NCBI GenBank assembly: GCA_947447465.1
Contig: CANFKE010000010.1
Location: forward strand, 31,093-95,092
Source: Chitinophagaceae bacterium
GTDB lineage: Bacteria; Bacteroidota; Bacteroidia; Chitinophagales; Chitinophagaceae
Direction of reading: 5' to 3'
Length of the DNA stretch: 64,000 nucleotides
Shown here: one piece after another, positions 1 through 8,103 of the stretch
Position numbering within the stretch: the stretch's first letter is position 1
How the letters are laid out: every line of letters starts with the position of its first letter
The notes under the pieces: model-generated
Databases searched by the model: none
Seen by the model: the letters and a program-made list of their open reading frames with translations, nothing else
Told to the model about the DNA's origin: nothing
Program-made: the position numbers and the translations under genes

Positions 1-63
1 TAACAGTGATCGGATCAATTGTCTTGCCAACTGTTCATCGTCTATTAATATTACTTTATACAT
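1..63 (-). CDS. LytTR-family response regulator, N-terminus only (cut by window edge)
   Basis: The reverse strand from position 63 reads MYKVILIDDEQLARQLI and stays open to the window edge. This is the first strand of a receiver domain with the acidic DDE pocket. Its ATG overlaps the end of the upstream sensor kinase by 8 nt, so the two are probably translationally coupled. LytS-type kinases are nearly always paired with a LytTR-type regulator, so I infer a LytTR output domain outside the window; that part is not visible. It was too short for the ORF track. Confidence 0.8.
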   Translation of the reverse strand, partial: MYKVILIDDEQLARQLIRSLL

Positions 64-1096
64 GGTTTTGTGGTATTTTCAGAATTGTTGTAAAATTTTG
101 ACCGTCATTGCTTGTTTCTAACAGGTCGGTTCGTGCATAGAGCAAATATAACCGGCGCCCTACGCCCTTTAGTCCGAAGCCGGTACCTTTAGGAGGCATA
201 TAATTTATATCGTAAGGATTGGTAATAGTGAGCATCAGCGTATTGTCTTCTTCTTTTATATTAATGCTTATCTGCACCTTACCTGTCTTTCCGTACAAAC
301 CGAATTTTATGGCGTTTTCCAAAATAGGCTGAAACAGGAAAGGAGGTATCGTAGCTTTTTCGCTGTAATCTTTTTCAAAAGAAACACTAAGCCTGTCACC
401 AAAACGAACAGACTCAATAGCCAGATAAGATTCAATATAAACGATCTCCTCGTTTACAGAAATGATATCTTCTCCTTCTCTTTTTACTGATCCTCTCAGG
501 AAGTCAGATAATTTCCCGATCATTTCCTGAGCTTTATCGGGTGATATCATTACCAATGCATTGATAGAATTGAGGCTATTATATAAAAAGTGCGGTTGCA
601 ATTGCTGACGCAGTTTGAATAATTCAGCTTCCTTTAATAATTCAGCGGCATCATTATGTTGCAGAAATCGGCTGTTGAGCGCCTGCATATTTTTTCTTAA
701 CGCCGCATTTGTTGACATCCAGCTATAGAATATCCAGATGATTATGAACCTGATAGGCAATGTGCTGCGCAACCATATGAAATAGTTAGTGCTATTCGTA
801 TCCTTTTTTACGATCCAATTCAGTAATTGCACCTCGCTGAATGTAGATAGGAATGCAAAAGCGAAAGCTATGAGAATGGAATAGGAGTAAAGAGTTACTT
901 TGGTAGGGTAGGCTTTTATTAGTAACATGATACTCCATACAGATAGACTGATAACCAGTAGGTTGCATACAGCGTCATTAATGGCTATATTCCATGTGAA
1001 GTTAAAAAGATCATGTAAAATAAACACATGCTTTACTGCAGCAAGTAGTGCCAACAGTAATATGAAGAAGTGTATATTTTTATTGAAAAAGCGCAA
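56..1096 (-). CDS. LytS/YehU-type sensor histidine kinase
   Basis: A membrane sensor kinase of the His_kinase (PF06580-like) family that should phosphorylate the regulator encoded immediately downstream. About four membrane segments lie in residues 9-132. A short linker is followed by the phosphoacceptor motif QPHFLYNSLNS with His at about 169, then a GHKL ATPase with ILENAIKFG as the N-box and a glycine-rich GTGFGLKGVG near the end. There is no large periplasmic domain, so the stimulus is probably sensed in the membrane. It lies 3' of the DUF4288-like and LiaF-like genes, separated by 177 bp containing hairpins, and overlaps the next gene by 8 nt. The family is clear; the signal is unknown. 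Confidence 0.9.
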   Translation of the reverse strand: MRFFNKNIHFFILLLALLAAVKHVFILHDLFNFTWNIAINDAVCNLLVISLSVWSIMLLIKAYPTKVTLYSYSILIAFAFAFLSTFSEVQLLNWIVKKDTNSTNYFIWLRSTLPIRFIIIWIFYSWMSTNAALRKNMQALNSRFLQHNDAAELLKEAELFKLRQQLQPHFLYNSLNSINALVMISPDKAQEMIGKLSDFLRGSVKREGEDIISVNEEIVYIESYLAIESVRFGDRLSVSFEKDYSEKATIPPFLFQPILENAIKFGLYGKTGKVQISINIKEEDNTLMLTITNPYDINYMPPKGTGFGLKGVGRRLYLLYARTDLLETSNDGQNFTTILKIPQNHV

Positions 1097-1206
1097 TTTG
1101 TGTTATTGAAAAATTTAATTTGAAAGTATGGTAAGGACTTATTTTATTTCTTTTGCTACTACTTCCTGTATTATTTCAGAAAAGTAGCCTGACCCTTTTG
1201 GGTATC

Positions 1207-1251
1207 AGAAAGTAAAAACCAGGTGATAAGTATCACCGGTCTTTACTTTCT
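1207..1251 (-). terminator. Long imperfect hairpin between DUF4288-like gene and kinase gene
   Basis: AGAAAGTAAA pairs with TTTACTTTCT, and an inner GGTGATA pairs with TATCACC. Together they make one long interrupted stem just downstream of the 1274 stop codon. A smaller ACCC/GGGT hairpin follows at about 1188-1208. On the minus strand there is no strong U-tract, so this could be a weak terminator, an attenuator or an mRNA-processing or stabilising element inside the operon. Confidence 0.45.
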
Positions 1252-1273
1252 ATCACTTTTTTTCCTGGTTCTA

Positions 1274-1570
1274 TTACGCTGTCCAAAGTGGAGCGGCTAC
1301 CATTTCCGGCTCGTGTACCATTGAAAACAGTAGTCCGCCGTTTTTGAGTTCAATAGGTTGTAAGTCTTTTACCGCAAGCATTCTCCAGCAAATAGTGCGG
1401 CCATGTCTGTCTATAAATGTTGCTTCTTCACCCATTCCTGCTTTTCTTGCTTCTGCCAGTGCTGTATCTCTGCTATCTGCATAGACCAATCTCCATTGTT
1501 CCTCATATTGATCTGTTGGCAGGCCTTCACATTCTATCCGGTAAATGATCTGTGCTGTAAATGATTGCAT
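1274..1570 (-). CDS. Small DUF4288-like protein
   Basis: A 98-residue cytoplasmic protein without signal peptide or membrane segment. The pattern IIYRIECEG...QYEEQWRLVYADS...ALAEARKAG resembles the DUF4288 family, whose members share a 'Y-x-v ... E-x-x-R-l-v-x-A' core. No enzymatic motif is visible. It sits 35 nt after the LiaF-like gene on the same strand and before the sensor kinase, so a role in the same stress circuit is inferred from context only. The DUF assignment is from memory of the family pattern and is moderate. Confidence 0.7.
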   Translation of the reverse strand: MQSFTAQIIYRIECEGLPTDQYEEQWRLVYADSRDTALAEARKAGMGEEATFIDRHGRTICWRMLAVKDLQPIELKNGGLLFSMVHEPEMVAAPLWTA

Positions 1571-1605
1571 ATGTGTGTGTTTGAGTGGTTAATTATGTTT
1601 TCAGT

Positions 1606-2364
1606 TTAATAAGATTTCATTTCAATGTTGCCGAAGGCGCAAGATCCACGGAGAATCAGCGTCTTTTTTATCTCTGTATTTTGTGCAGTTTGTATGCTTC
1701 TTTCATCCTCTACATTGCCAAATGACGGGCTGATCTCGTTTTGTATGTGCCAGTGAGATGGAACGATGATCTCTACACCGCCAAATGATACTCTGAGGTC
1801 TAGGATAGCCGTTTCTTCTATGTCCGCTTGCATGAAGTTCAGTTCACAGCCACCAAAGGTCACAGATACGGTGCCACCTTTGAAATCTTTAGAAGTGACC
1901 ATCTCTTTTCTTCCTCCGAATGTAACATCAATGTTCAGGTTGCTATCTGTTGAAACCGAATTGTTGACCCTGAAGTTAGGTGCGCAGTTTTTTCTTTTCG
2001 GGCGAAGTGCTATGGCCAATCCGCCTATGATCAATGCTGCGGGCCAGATATAGTCGTTGTATTGAGGGTAATAGTCATCTATGAGGTTTGCACCACCTAT
2101 GATGCAGAGGATCCACCAGGCTGAATTACGAAATCCATTTTTTACACCTATAAGTAAACCAATGATGATCATGATAAATGGCCACTCGGTCATCCAGTCG
2201 AATGGAATATGCAGTGCAAGCTTCAGTATCCAGAGTAAGCCAAGTATAGCAACACCTATTCCGAAGAATGCTCTGCCTCTTTGCCTGCGTTCAAGATGCT
2301 CTTTCATTTGCTCTTGCCACTGAGGGTCATTCCAGTCTCTATTTCTAAAATTACGTTTGCGCAT
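1606..2364 (-). CDS. LiaF/LiaI-like membrane protein (cell-wall-stress sensor family)
   Basis: A 252-residue protein. The N-terminal third is charged and cytoplasmic (MRKRNFRNRDWNDPQW). Closely packed hydrophobic helices follow at residues ~33-125 in the LiaI/DUF5668 style (IGVAILGLLWILKLALHIP, WPFIMIIIGLLIG). The C-terminal half is a beta-rich repeat domain (VTFGGRKEMV, VTFGGCELNF, VSFGGVEIIV) typical of the LiaF C-terminal domain. In Firmicutes LiaF restrains the LiaRS two-component system. Here the protein is encoded upstream of a LytS/LytTR pair, so an analogous signalling role is plausible but inferred. It starts at ATG 2364, downstream of a paired direct repeat. Confidence 0.85.
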   Translation of the reverse strand: MRKRNFRNRDWNDPQWQEQMKEHLERRQRGRAFFGIGVAILGLLWILKLALHIPFDWMTEWPFIMIIIGLLIGVKNGFRNSAWWILCIIGGANLIDDYYPQYNDYIWPAALIIGGLAIALRPKRKNCAPNFRVNNSVSTDSNLNIDVTFGGRKEMVTSKDFKGGTVSVTFGGCELNFMQADIEETAILDLRVSFGGVEIIVPSHWHIQNEISPSFGNVEDERSIQTAQNTEIKKTLILRGSCAFGNIEMKSY

Positions 2365-2440
2365 ATAGTTGTTATTGATGACCCAAAAGTAATTACAGCA
2401 AATTCCGTGCGAAAGTCTAATTAGGCGAGAAAAATATTAG

Positions 2441-2471
2441 TGTCGGTAAGTGGTGATTATCTGTCGGTAAG
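2441..2471. promoter_or_regulatory. Paired 10-bp direct repeats, candidate LytTR regulator binding site
   Basis: TGTCGGTAAG occurs at 2441-2450 and again, identical, at 2462-2471. Start-to-start spacing is 21 bp, two helical turns. LytTR regulators such as AgrA and AlgR bind pairs of ~9-10-bp direct repeats with this geometry. The site lies 77-107 bp upstream of the LiaF-like gene, whose cluster encodes a LytTR-type system, and about 170 bp upstream of the divergent TPR kinase gene. Function is inferred. Confidence 0.55.
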
Positions 2472-2596
2472 CACTATGACAGGCATATTAATTAATATTT
2501 ATTATGTAAAATATTATCGATTCTCCAGACAGATACTATCTAAGGGTGATAAGAAGAATTTAATTTAATATATACTTATCTGGTCTAGGTAATTCG

Positions 2597-2604
2597 TACT
2601 TTTG
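2597..2604 (+). promoter_or_regulatory. -7 promoter element TACTTTTG for the TPR kinase gene
   Basis: Matches the Bacteroidota -7 consensus TAnnTTTG and lies 33 bp before the ATG at 2637. No clear -33 TTTG is seen. Confidence 0.5.
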
Positions 2605-2636
2605 CACCGCCTTTGAAAGCGATCACAAATTCTTCT

Positions 2637-4685
2637 ATGCACCTGAAAAACCGACGTTGCTGGTTATTTCTACACCTATTCACTATATGTCTGCTACACA
2701 TCGTTGTACTTTCCTCTTGCAATTTTTCCAAAACAGCGTCTGATAATTCAAGATATTTTGATAGTGTACTACACATTGCCAATTCTAAATTTGACATTCA
2801 ACAATCAGACAGCATTTTCTCTTTTATAGATAAGTCATGGAGCGCCTTTCCTCATCCAGATGAAAGGGATATGTTCAAAAAGTACAAATTCAGATCCGAC
2901 GTTTATTTTGGGATAATGAATTACCATAAGGCACTTATCAATATAGACAGTGCTATTGGTTTCATAGCTGCAGATAAGGAGAAGTACAAAAATGAGTATT
3001 CGGACGCACTGTTTGTGAAGGGTAATCTGCTGCTCGATCTCAATGAATATGACAAATCGTTTCAGCAATTGTATATGGGTAAAGTATTTGTTCAGAAATA
3101 TCTGGATACTTGTGCCTATGCAAGGTATAGCCGTTGCCTGGCGTCTGTTTGTTTTATACAATATAAGTACAAAGAGTCGATCGTTTATCTGAAAGAGGAA
3201 TTTGAGCAGGCGGGGAGTTGTAAGGATGCTGACTTTCAATGGGCGTTTGTTGAAAGACAGGGTAGTCTTGATAATATAGGTATCTGTTTTGAAAATATCG
3301 GTCAATATGATAGTGCAATAGCGTACTACAATAAGGCATTGGCATTTATCTCTGAAAATGAAGGTCGGTATTCAGATAAAGCGGACGATATCAAAATCTG
3401 CAAGGCGGTAATCAATGGCAATTTGGGAGGCGTGTATATGAAAGTAGGCAACAATACTGCTGCCGAAAAGTTATTGAAGAACAATATAGAGATCAATACC
3501 AGTCATGGTCAAATGAACCAGGATGGACGTTTGACCACCATGAAGCTTTCAAGGATGTACATGAAGCAAGGACACTTTGATCAAGCTGAAAAAATAGTAC
3601 ATGATCTCAGAATGTTATTAGATACTATTCCTAATACAGAAGAGATGGCATGGTTGAAGCTGGCTACAGACTATTATGATACTATAGGAGATGCATCACA
3701 TGCTTATCATTACTTCAAGCAATATATCAAGCTCAGGGATTCCGGAGACGCTACAAGGAAGGAATTACCCGGGGCAGACTTCAATAAGACATTCGATCAT
3801 TTGAATCAGGCAGGTGAGATAGCTTCACTTAAAAAGGAAAAGACCTATGCTAACAGGTTCCTTTTTGTATCGGTGGTACTTTCTGTAATGGCTGTTATCA
3901 TTATTTACCTGGTATGGAATAATAATCGCCAGTCGAAACAAAATCTGGAACGTCAGAAAGAGCTGAATAAACAGATCAGCACACATAACATTACTATGCA
4001 GAAAACGCTGAATGCATTGGAGCAAAGTCAGCAAAACAATACCAGAATGATGCGCGTGGTGGCGCATGATCTGCATAACCCGGTAGCTGCAATGGTAAGT
4101 CTTATAGATCTGCTGCGGGATGGTGAATATGATGATGAACAGAAGGAAATGTTCGAGATGTTGGCCATTTCGGGTAATAATGCACTAAAGCTGATCGGGG
4201 ACATTCTGCATGCCAAGCCGGCAATGGACATGGAGCGACTGGAACTTGATGAACTTGTATCGTACAGTACAGGGTTAATGCAATATCGAGCTAATGAAAA
4301 GAAGCAAACATTGATCCTCAAAGTTGTTCCCGTAATTGTAATGGCCGACAGAGAGAAGATATGGCGGGTGATCAATAACCTGATCGTCAATGCTATTAAG
4401 TTTAGTCACACCGGAAAGAAGATCGAGATCGTTTTGCAAAAGAAAGATGGTCATGCCATATTGAGCGTCAAAGATGAAGGGGTAGGTATGTCGCCCATTT
4501 TGAGTGGTGAGATATTTCAACATTTTGCATTAGGTGGCAGGATCGGCACATCGGGTGAGGAATCTTTCGGCTTAGGGTTATCTATATCCAAGCAGATCAT
4601 AGATGCTCATGGTGGTAAGATATGGTTCGAATCGGAAGTAGGAAAAGGCACTACTTTTTATGTTGAATTGAAAAGCGTAGCATAG
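2637..4685 (+). CDS. TPR-containing sensor histidine kinase (lipoprotein-like N-terminus)
   Basis: A 682-residue hybrid of a periplasmic TPR sensor and a cytoplasmic kinase. The ORF track begins at a TTG (2613); I prefer the ATG at 2637, which starts MHLKNRRCWLFLHLF and a hydrophobic leader ending VLSSC, a possible lipobox. Residues ~50-380 are helical tetratricopeptide-like repeats (IGICFENIGQYDSAIAYYNKAL). One membrane segment, FLFVSVVLSVMAVIIIYLVW, precedes a coiled coil. The HisKA box is VAHDLHNPVAAM with His477. The ATPase has NLIVNAIKFS, DEGVGMS and GLGLSISKQIIDAHGG. No response regulator is adjacent, so its partner is unknown. It is divergent from the LiaF-like cluster. Confidence 0.9.
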   Translation: MHLKNRRCWLFLHLFTICLLHIVVLSSCNFSKTASDNSRYFDSVLHIANSKFDIQQSDSIFSFIDKSWSAFPHPDERDMFKKYKFRSDVYFGIMNYHKALINIDSAIGFIAADKEKYKNEYSDALFVKGNLLLDLNEYDKSFQQLYMGKVFVQKYLDTCAYARYSRCLASVCFIQYKYKESIVYLKEEFEQAGSCKDADFQWAFVERQGSLDNIGICFENIGQYDSAIAYYNKALAFISENEGRYSDKADDIKICKAVINGNLGGVYMKVGNNTAAEKLLKNNIEINTSHGQMNQDGRLTTMKLSRMYMKQGHFDQAEKIVHDLRMLLDTIPNTEEMAWLKLATDYYDTIGDASHAYHYFKQYIKLRDSGDATRKELPGADFNKTFDHLNQAGEIASLKKEKTYANRFLFVSVVLSVMAVIIIYLVWNNNRQSKQNLERQKELNKQISTHNITMQKTLNALEQSQQNNTRMMRVVAHDLHNPVAAMVSLIDLLRDGEYDDEQKEMFEMLAISGNNALKLIGDILHAKPAMDMERLELDELVSYSTGLMQYRANEKKQTLILKVVPVIVMADREKIWRVINNLIVNAIKFSHTGKKIEIVLQKKDGHAILSVKDEGVGMSPILSGEIFQHFALGGRIGTSGEESFGLGLSISKQIIDAHGGKIWFESEVGKGTTFYVELKSVA

Positions 4686-4738
4686 GCTAGTTGACTTTTC
4701 AAATGTTACTTTTCCTATTCAATTGTACACTTCAACCT

Positions 4739-4757
4739 ATTGCTCATCACGAGCAAT
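4739..4757 (+). terminator. Weak hairpin after the TPR kinase gene
   Basis: ATTGCTC pairs with GAGCAAT around a 5-nt loop, 53 bp after the stop. The following bases (TAATTATC) are AT-rich but not a clean U-tract, so termination is only possible. Confidence 0.3.
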
Positions 4758-4959
4758 TAATTATCAGCAATTGAATTTTCTGCAATAAAACATATGAACG
4801 ATTAAAATAAAATAATAAAATTATATAAGAAACTTATGCATGAGTTATCCACATTCTGAAAAGGGTAGGTAATGCGAAAGAAGATTTTATCAAAAAAATG
4901 GTACTTTGCAGTATAAATTTACATTAACCACAAGGGCTAACCTTTTAAAATCAAACAAA

Positions 4960-5166
4960 ATGGACACAAGTAAAATGATCAAGGCATATTGCCTTAAGAC
5001 AAAAGAAAAAAATGTACCTATGCAAGATGCGGTTATCACAAAGACTGCTAAAGGTGGTTATATGGCTGGTGGACATGATGGTAAAGGAAACAAAATGGCT
5101 GCTATCATGAGCGAAGCTAAAGCGCTTCAGGCTATCAAGGATGGCGTGGCTACTAAAGGATTCTAA
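4960..5166 (+). CDS. Small DUF5679-like protein
   Basis: The ORF track extends to 4906, but ATG 4960 (MDTSKMIKAYCLKTKEK) gives a compact 68-residue protein and fits better. The start KAYCLKTKEK followed by a basic core resembles DUF5679 proteins, which normally carry two CxxC-type pairs forming a zinc ribbon. Here only one Cys remains and the second half is GNKMAAIMSEAKALQAIKDG, so zinc binding is doubtful. It stands alone: 274 bp of AT-rich sequence precedes it and a strong terminator follows, indicating a monocistronic, possibly highly expressed gene. Function unknown. Confidence 0.7.
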   Translation: MDTSKMIKAYCLKTKEKNVPMQDAVITKTAKGGYMAGGHDGKGNKMAAIMSEAKALQAIKDGVATKGF

Positions 5167-5187
5167 TCTTAGCATTCTCAAAATATT

Positions 5188-5222
5188 GATCCCCGAACCT
5201 GCTTTGGTTCGGGGATCTTTTA
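5188..5222 (+). terminator. Rho-independent terminator of the small DUF5679-like gene
   Basis: Perfect 12-bp stem GATCCCCGAACC / GGTTCGGGGATC with loop TGCTTT, followed by TTTT. Confidence 0.9.
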
Positions 5223-5242
5223 TTACGGCTATATCATAATTC

Positions 5243-5277
5243 AAAAGGGGTATTCTATTAAATAGAATACCCCTTTT
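5243..5277 (-). terminator. Near-perfect palindrome, probable glyA terminator
   Basis: AAAAGGGGTATTCTATT and its exact complement are separated by a single A. The biological loop is probably ~5 nt on a 15-bp stem. The A-run on the left becomes a U-run for transcripts coming leftward from glyA, so it may terminate glyA and block read-through in both directions. Confidence 0.8.
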
Positions 5278-5298
5278 ACATGATATATATATAGTGCT

Positions 5299-6576
5299 TT
5301 ATAGTTCAGGATACAGCGGGAAGCTCTTCATGTATTCATTCACTTCACCTTTTACAGATGCAATGGTAGCCTCATTGTCAGCATCCATCAATACGCGGTC
5401 AATCCAGTTCACTATCTGCGGCATATCAGTTTCCTTCATGCCACGTGTAGTTACTGCAGGTACACCTACTCTTATGCCCGATGTGATGAATGGAGATTTG
5501 TCATCAAATGGGACCATGTTCTTATTGATAGTGATATCAGCCTTTACGAGTGTGTTTTCAGACTTCTTACCGCTGATACCCTTGTTGCGAAGGTCGATCA
5601 ATAACAGGTGGTTATCAGTTCCACCCGATACGATATCATATCCCTTGCTGTTGAAAGCAGTTGCCAATGCCTGAGCATTGCTGATCACCTGCTTGGCATA
5701 GGTTGTAAATCCTTCTGACAAGATCTCGTGGAACGCTACTGCTTTAGCTGCAATAACATGCTCCAGTGGTCCGCCCTGTGTGCCAGGGAACACAGCCAGA
5801 TCTATCATCTGACTCAATAAGCGGGTTTCGCCTTTTGGTCCCTTTACTCCCCATGTGTTCTCAAAATCATTCCTCATCATGATAAGACCACCACGAGGAC
5901 CACGCAATGTTTTATGTGTAGTTGTAGTTACGAAGTGACAATGATCAAAAGGGTCATTGAGTATGCCTTTGGCTATAAGTCCGGCAGGATGCGAAATGTC
6001 GGCCATAACCAACGCACCTACTTTATCTGCTATGGCACGAATGCGGGCATAATCCCAATCTCGGCTATAAGCAGATGCGCCGCAGATGATGAGCTTTGGC
6101 TTGTGCTCATTGGCCTGCTTTTCCATCATATCATAGTCAACGAGACCGGTTTCTTTATGAACGCCATAATGAACAGCCTTGTAGAGTTTACCTGAAAAAT
6201 TAACCGGTGAACCATGTGTAAGGTGTCCACCCATGCTCAGATCAAGACCCAGAATAGTATCTCCCGGCTGCAGTATCGCCAGCATTAACGCAGCATTGGC
6301 CTGCGCTCCGCTATGTGGTTGCACATTGGCATAGGTAGCACCAAATATTTCTTTAGCTCTGTCTATAGCCAGTTGTTCACTCTTATCTACCACTTCGCAA
6401 CCACCGTAGTATCTCTTACCAGGATAACCTTCAGCATACTTATTGGTCATAACACCTCCCATTGCCTGCATTACCTGCATGCTTGTGAAATTCTCAGAAG
6501 CTATCAGTTCCAGACCGTGGCGCTGGCGTTGCAGTTCTTCATTTATGAGGTCAAATATGGCCGTATCTCTTGTCAT
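5299..6576 (-). CDS. glyA: Serine hydroxymethyltransferase
   Basis: PLP-dependent enzyme interconverting serine + tetrahydrofolate and glycine + 5,10-methylene-THF, the main one-carbon source. At 425 residues it has the family's usual length. Visible landmarks are LELIASENF near the N-terminus, [15 protein letters not shown], the HSGAQAN PLP-phosphate loop, [10 protein letters not shown], and the cofactor-lysine motif [11 protein letters not shown]. The gene is monocistronic, with a -7 element just upstream and a palindromic terminator downstream. Confidence 0.98.
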   Translation of the reverse strand: MTRDTAIFDLINEELQRQRHGLELIASENFTSMQVMQAMGGVMTNKYAEGYPGKRYYGGCEVVDKSEQLAIDRAKEIFGATYANVQPHSGAQANAALMLAILQPGDTILGLDLSMGGHLTHGSPVNFSGKLYKAVHYGVHKETGLVDYDMMEKQANEHKPKLIICGASAYSRDWDYARIRAIADKVGALVMADISHPAGLIAKGILNDPFDHCHFVTTTTHKTLRGPRGGLIMMRNDFENTWGVKGPKGETRLLSQMIDLAVFPGTQGGPLEHVIAAKAVAFHEILSEGFTTYAKQVISNAQALATAFNSKGYDIVSGGTDNHLLLIDLRNKGISGKKSENTLVKADITINKNMVPFDDKSPFITSGIRVGVPAVTTRGMKETDMPQIVNWIDRVLMDADNEATIASVKGEVNEYMKSFPLYPEL

Positions 6577-6592
6577 GGTGCTATTTTTTGCG

Positions 6593-6600
6593 CAAAGATA
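6593..6600 (-). promoter_or_regulatory. -7 promoter element TATCTTTG for glyA
   Basis: The reverse strand reads TATCTTTGCGC 17 bp upstream of the glyA ATG, an exact TAnnTTTG match implying a very short leader. Confidence 0.6.
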
Positions 6601-6748
6601 ATTGTTTAATGGCTCAATTACTCAATGGCGAATGGCATAATGATCATCTTATCAGCGACCGGTAAGCAATAGGATGCTAAGCGCCTTACATGAACTGCAA
6701 GGATTGCCGAATTGTCAAATTGCTTCTTTAATTCTTACTTTGCACTCA

Positions 6749-8008
6749 ATGACAGCCACTACTAAAAATAATCGGTTTACATTATACATCATTATTGCTA
6801 TGGCGTTGGGTATCGCCATGGGGTTCATGCTCAATACTAACATAGAAAGTAAGGCTATTACTTCGCCCGATAAAGTTCTGGAGCCGTTTTCATTGGCAGC
6901 CGATGTGTTTTTACGGTTGATCAAGATGATCGTTTCTCCGTTGGTGTTTACAACCCTTGTTGTAGGAGTGGCGAAGCAAGGTAATATCAATGCGGTAGGC
7001 AGGATAGGGGGGAAGACCATGTTATGGTTTATTTGCGGTTCATTACTTAGTCTTGTGTTGGGCATGTTGCTGGTCAATTTTTTCAGACCCGGTGAAGGAA
7101 TGAATTTACCATTACCTACTGAACTACCCGGTACTATTGCGCATGCATCGCTCAATCTTAAAGACTTCGTATATCATATCTTCCCAACCAGCGTATTTGA
7201 TTCAATGGCCAAAAATGAGATACTACAGGTAGTCGTATTCTCTTTATTCTTTGGTGTAGCGGCGGCGGGGGTAGGTGAGAAGGCTGATATCGTTATTAAA
7301 ATGCTGGATTCTGCGGCACACATCATATTGAAGATGACCGGCTATATTATGAACCTTGCGCCTATTGCTGTATTTGGTGCAATGACCAATGTGATTGCCA
7401 AACAAGGACTTGGAATATTGGGTACATTTTCTAAGTTCATCGGCGAGTTCTATCTGGGTCTTATCATATTGGCCGTATTATTATTATCAGTGGCCTATCT
7501 TTTTATCAAACAGCGTGTTTTTACAATGCTGAAGCACATAAAAGAGCCGGCGCTCATCGCATTTTCCACCAGTAGCAGTGAGGCTGCTTTTCCTAAGCTG
7601 ATGATGGAATTGGAGCGTTTTGGTTGCGATGAAAAGATAGTCAGTTTTGTATTGCCGCTTGGTTATTCCTTTAATCTCGATGGATCAATGATGTATATGA
7701 CCTTCGCATCATTATTTATTGCGCAGACCTATGGCATTCATCTGGATACAGGCACACAGATTAGCATGTTGCTGGTGCTTATGTTGACCAGTAAAGGTAT
7801 AGCAGGCATACCTCGTGCATCTTTGGTGGTCATAGCCGGCACATTGGCTACTTTCAAGATACCGGAGGCAGGTCTGGCATTATTGCTGGGAATTGATCCG
7901 CTACTGGATATGGGCAGGTCTGCAATGAATGTGGTTGGCAACAGCATAGCTACAGTTGTTGTATCTAAAATGGAAGGGCAGCTGAAACATAATCGCACAA
8001 CGGCTTAG
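6749..8008 (+). CDS. Dicarboxylate/amino acid:cation symporter (DAACS family)
   Basis: A multi-helix inner-membrane carrier of the GltP/DctA family that imports glutamate, aspartate or C4-dicarboxylates with H+ or Na+. The track starts at 6674, but ATG 6749 (MTATTKNNRFTLYIIIAMALG) leads straight into TM1 and gives 419 residues, the normal size. Family signatures are visible: FLRLIKMIVSPLVFTTLVVG, the serine-rich re-entrant loop AFSTSSSEAAFPKL, PLGYSFNLDGSMMYM and TSKGIAGIPRASLVV. Substrate specificity cannot be fixed from sequence alone. It is divergent from glyA and followed by an acyl-CoA synthetase gene 95 bp away. Confidence 0.93.
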   Translation: MTATTKNNRFTLYIIIAMALGIAMGFMLNTNIESKAITSPDKVLEPFSLAADVFLRLIKMIVSPLVFTTLVVGVAKQGNINAVGRIGGKTMLWFICGSLLSLVLGMLLVNFFRPGEGMNLPLPTELPGTIAHASLNLKDFVYHIFPTSVFDSMAKNEILQVVVFSLFFGVAAAGVGEKADIVIKMLDSAAHIILKMTGYIMNLAPIAVFGAMTNVIAKQGLGILGTFSKFIGEFYLGLIILAVLLLSVAYLFIKQRVFTMLKHIKEPALIAFSTSSSEAAFPKLMMELERFGCDEKIVSFVLPLGYSFNLDGSMMYMTFASLFIAQTYGIHLDTGTQISMLLVLMLTSKGIAGIPRASLVVIAGTLATFKIPEAGLALLLGIDPLLDMGRSAMNVVGNSIATVVVSKMEGQLKHNRTTA

Positions 8009-8103
8009 CTGAGATATGACTATTACAGGTTGCCATAAATAGATAATTGCAGGATCATTTAGGAAATAGCTCATCTATTGCGATAATTTTTTTAAATTAG
8101 CTA

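Noticed and set aside
4845-4853. Perfect DnaA-box TTATCCACA in an AT-rich spacer, possible origin
   Set aside because: Only one box was found and no dnaA, dnaN or clustered boxes lie near. A 9-mer is expected about once per two windows of this size by chance.
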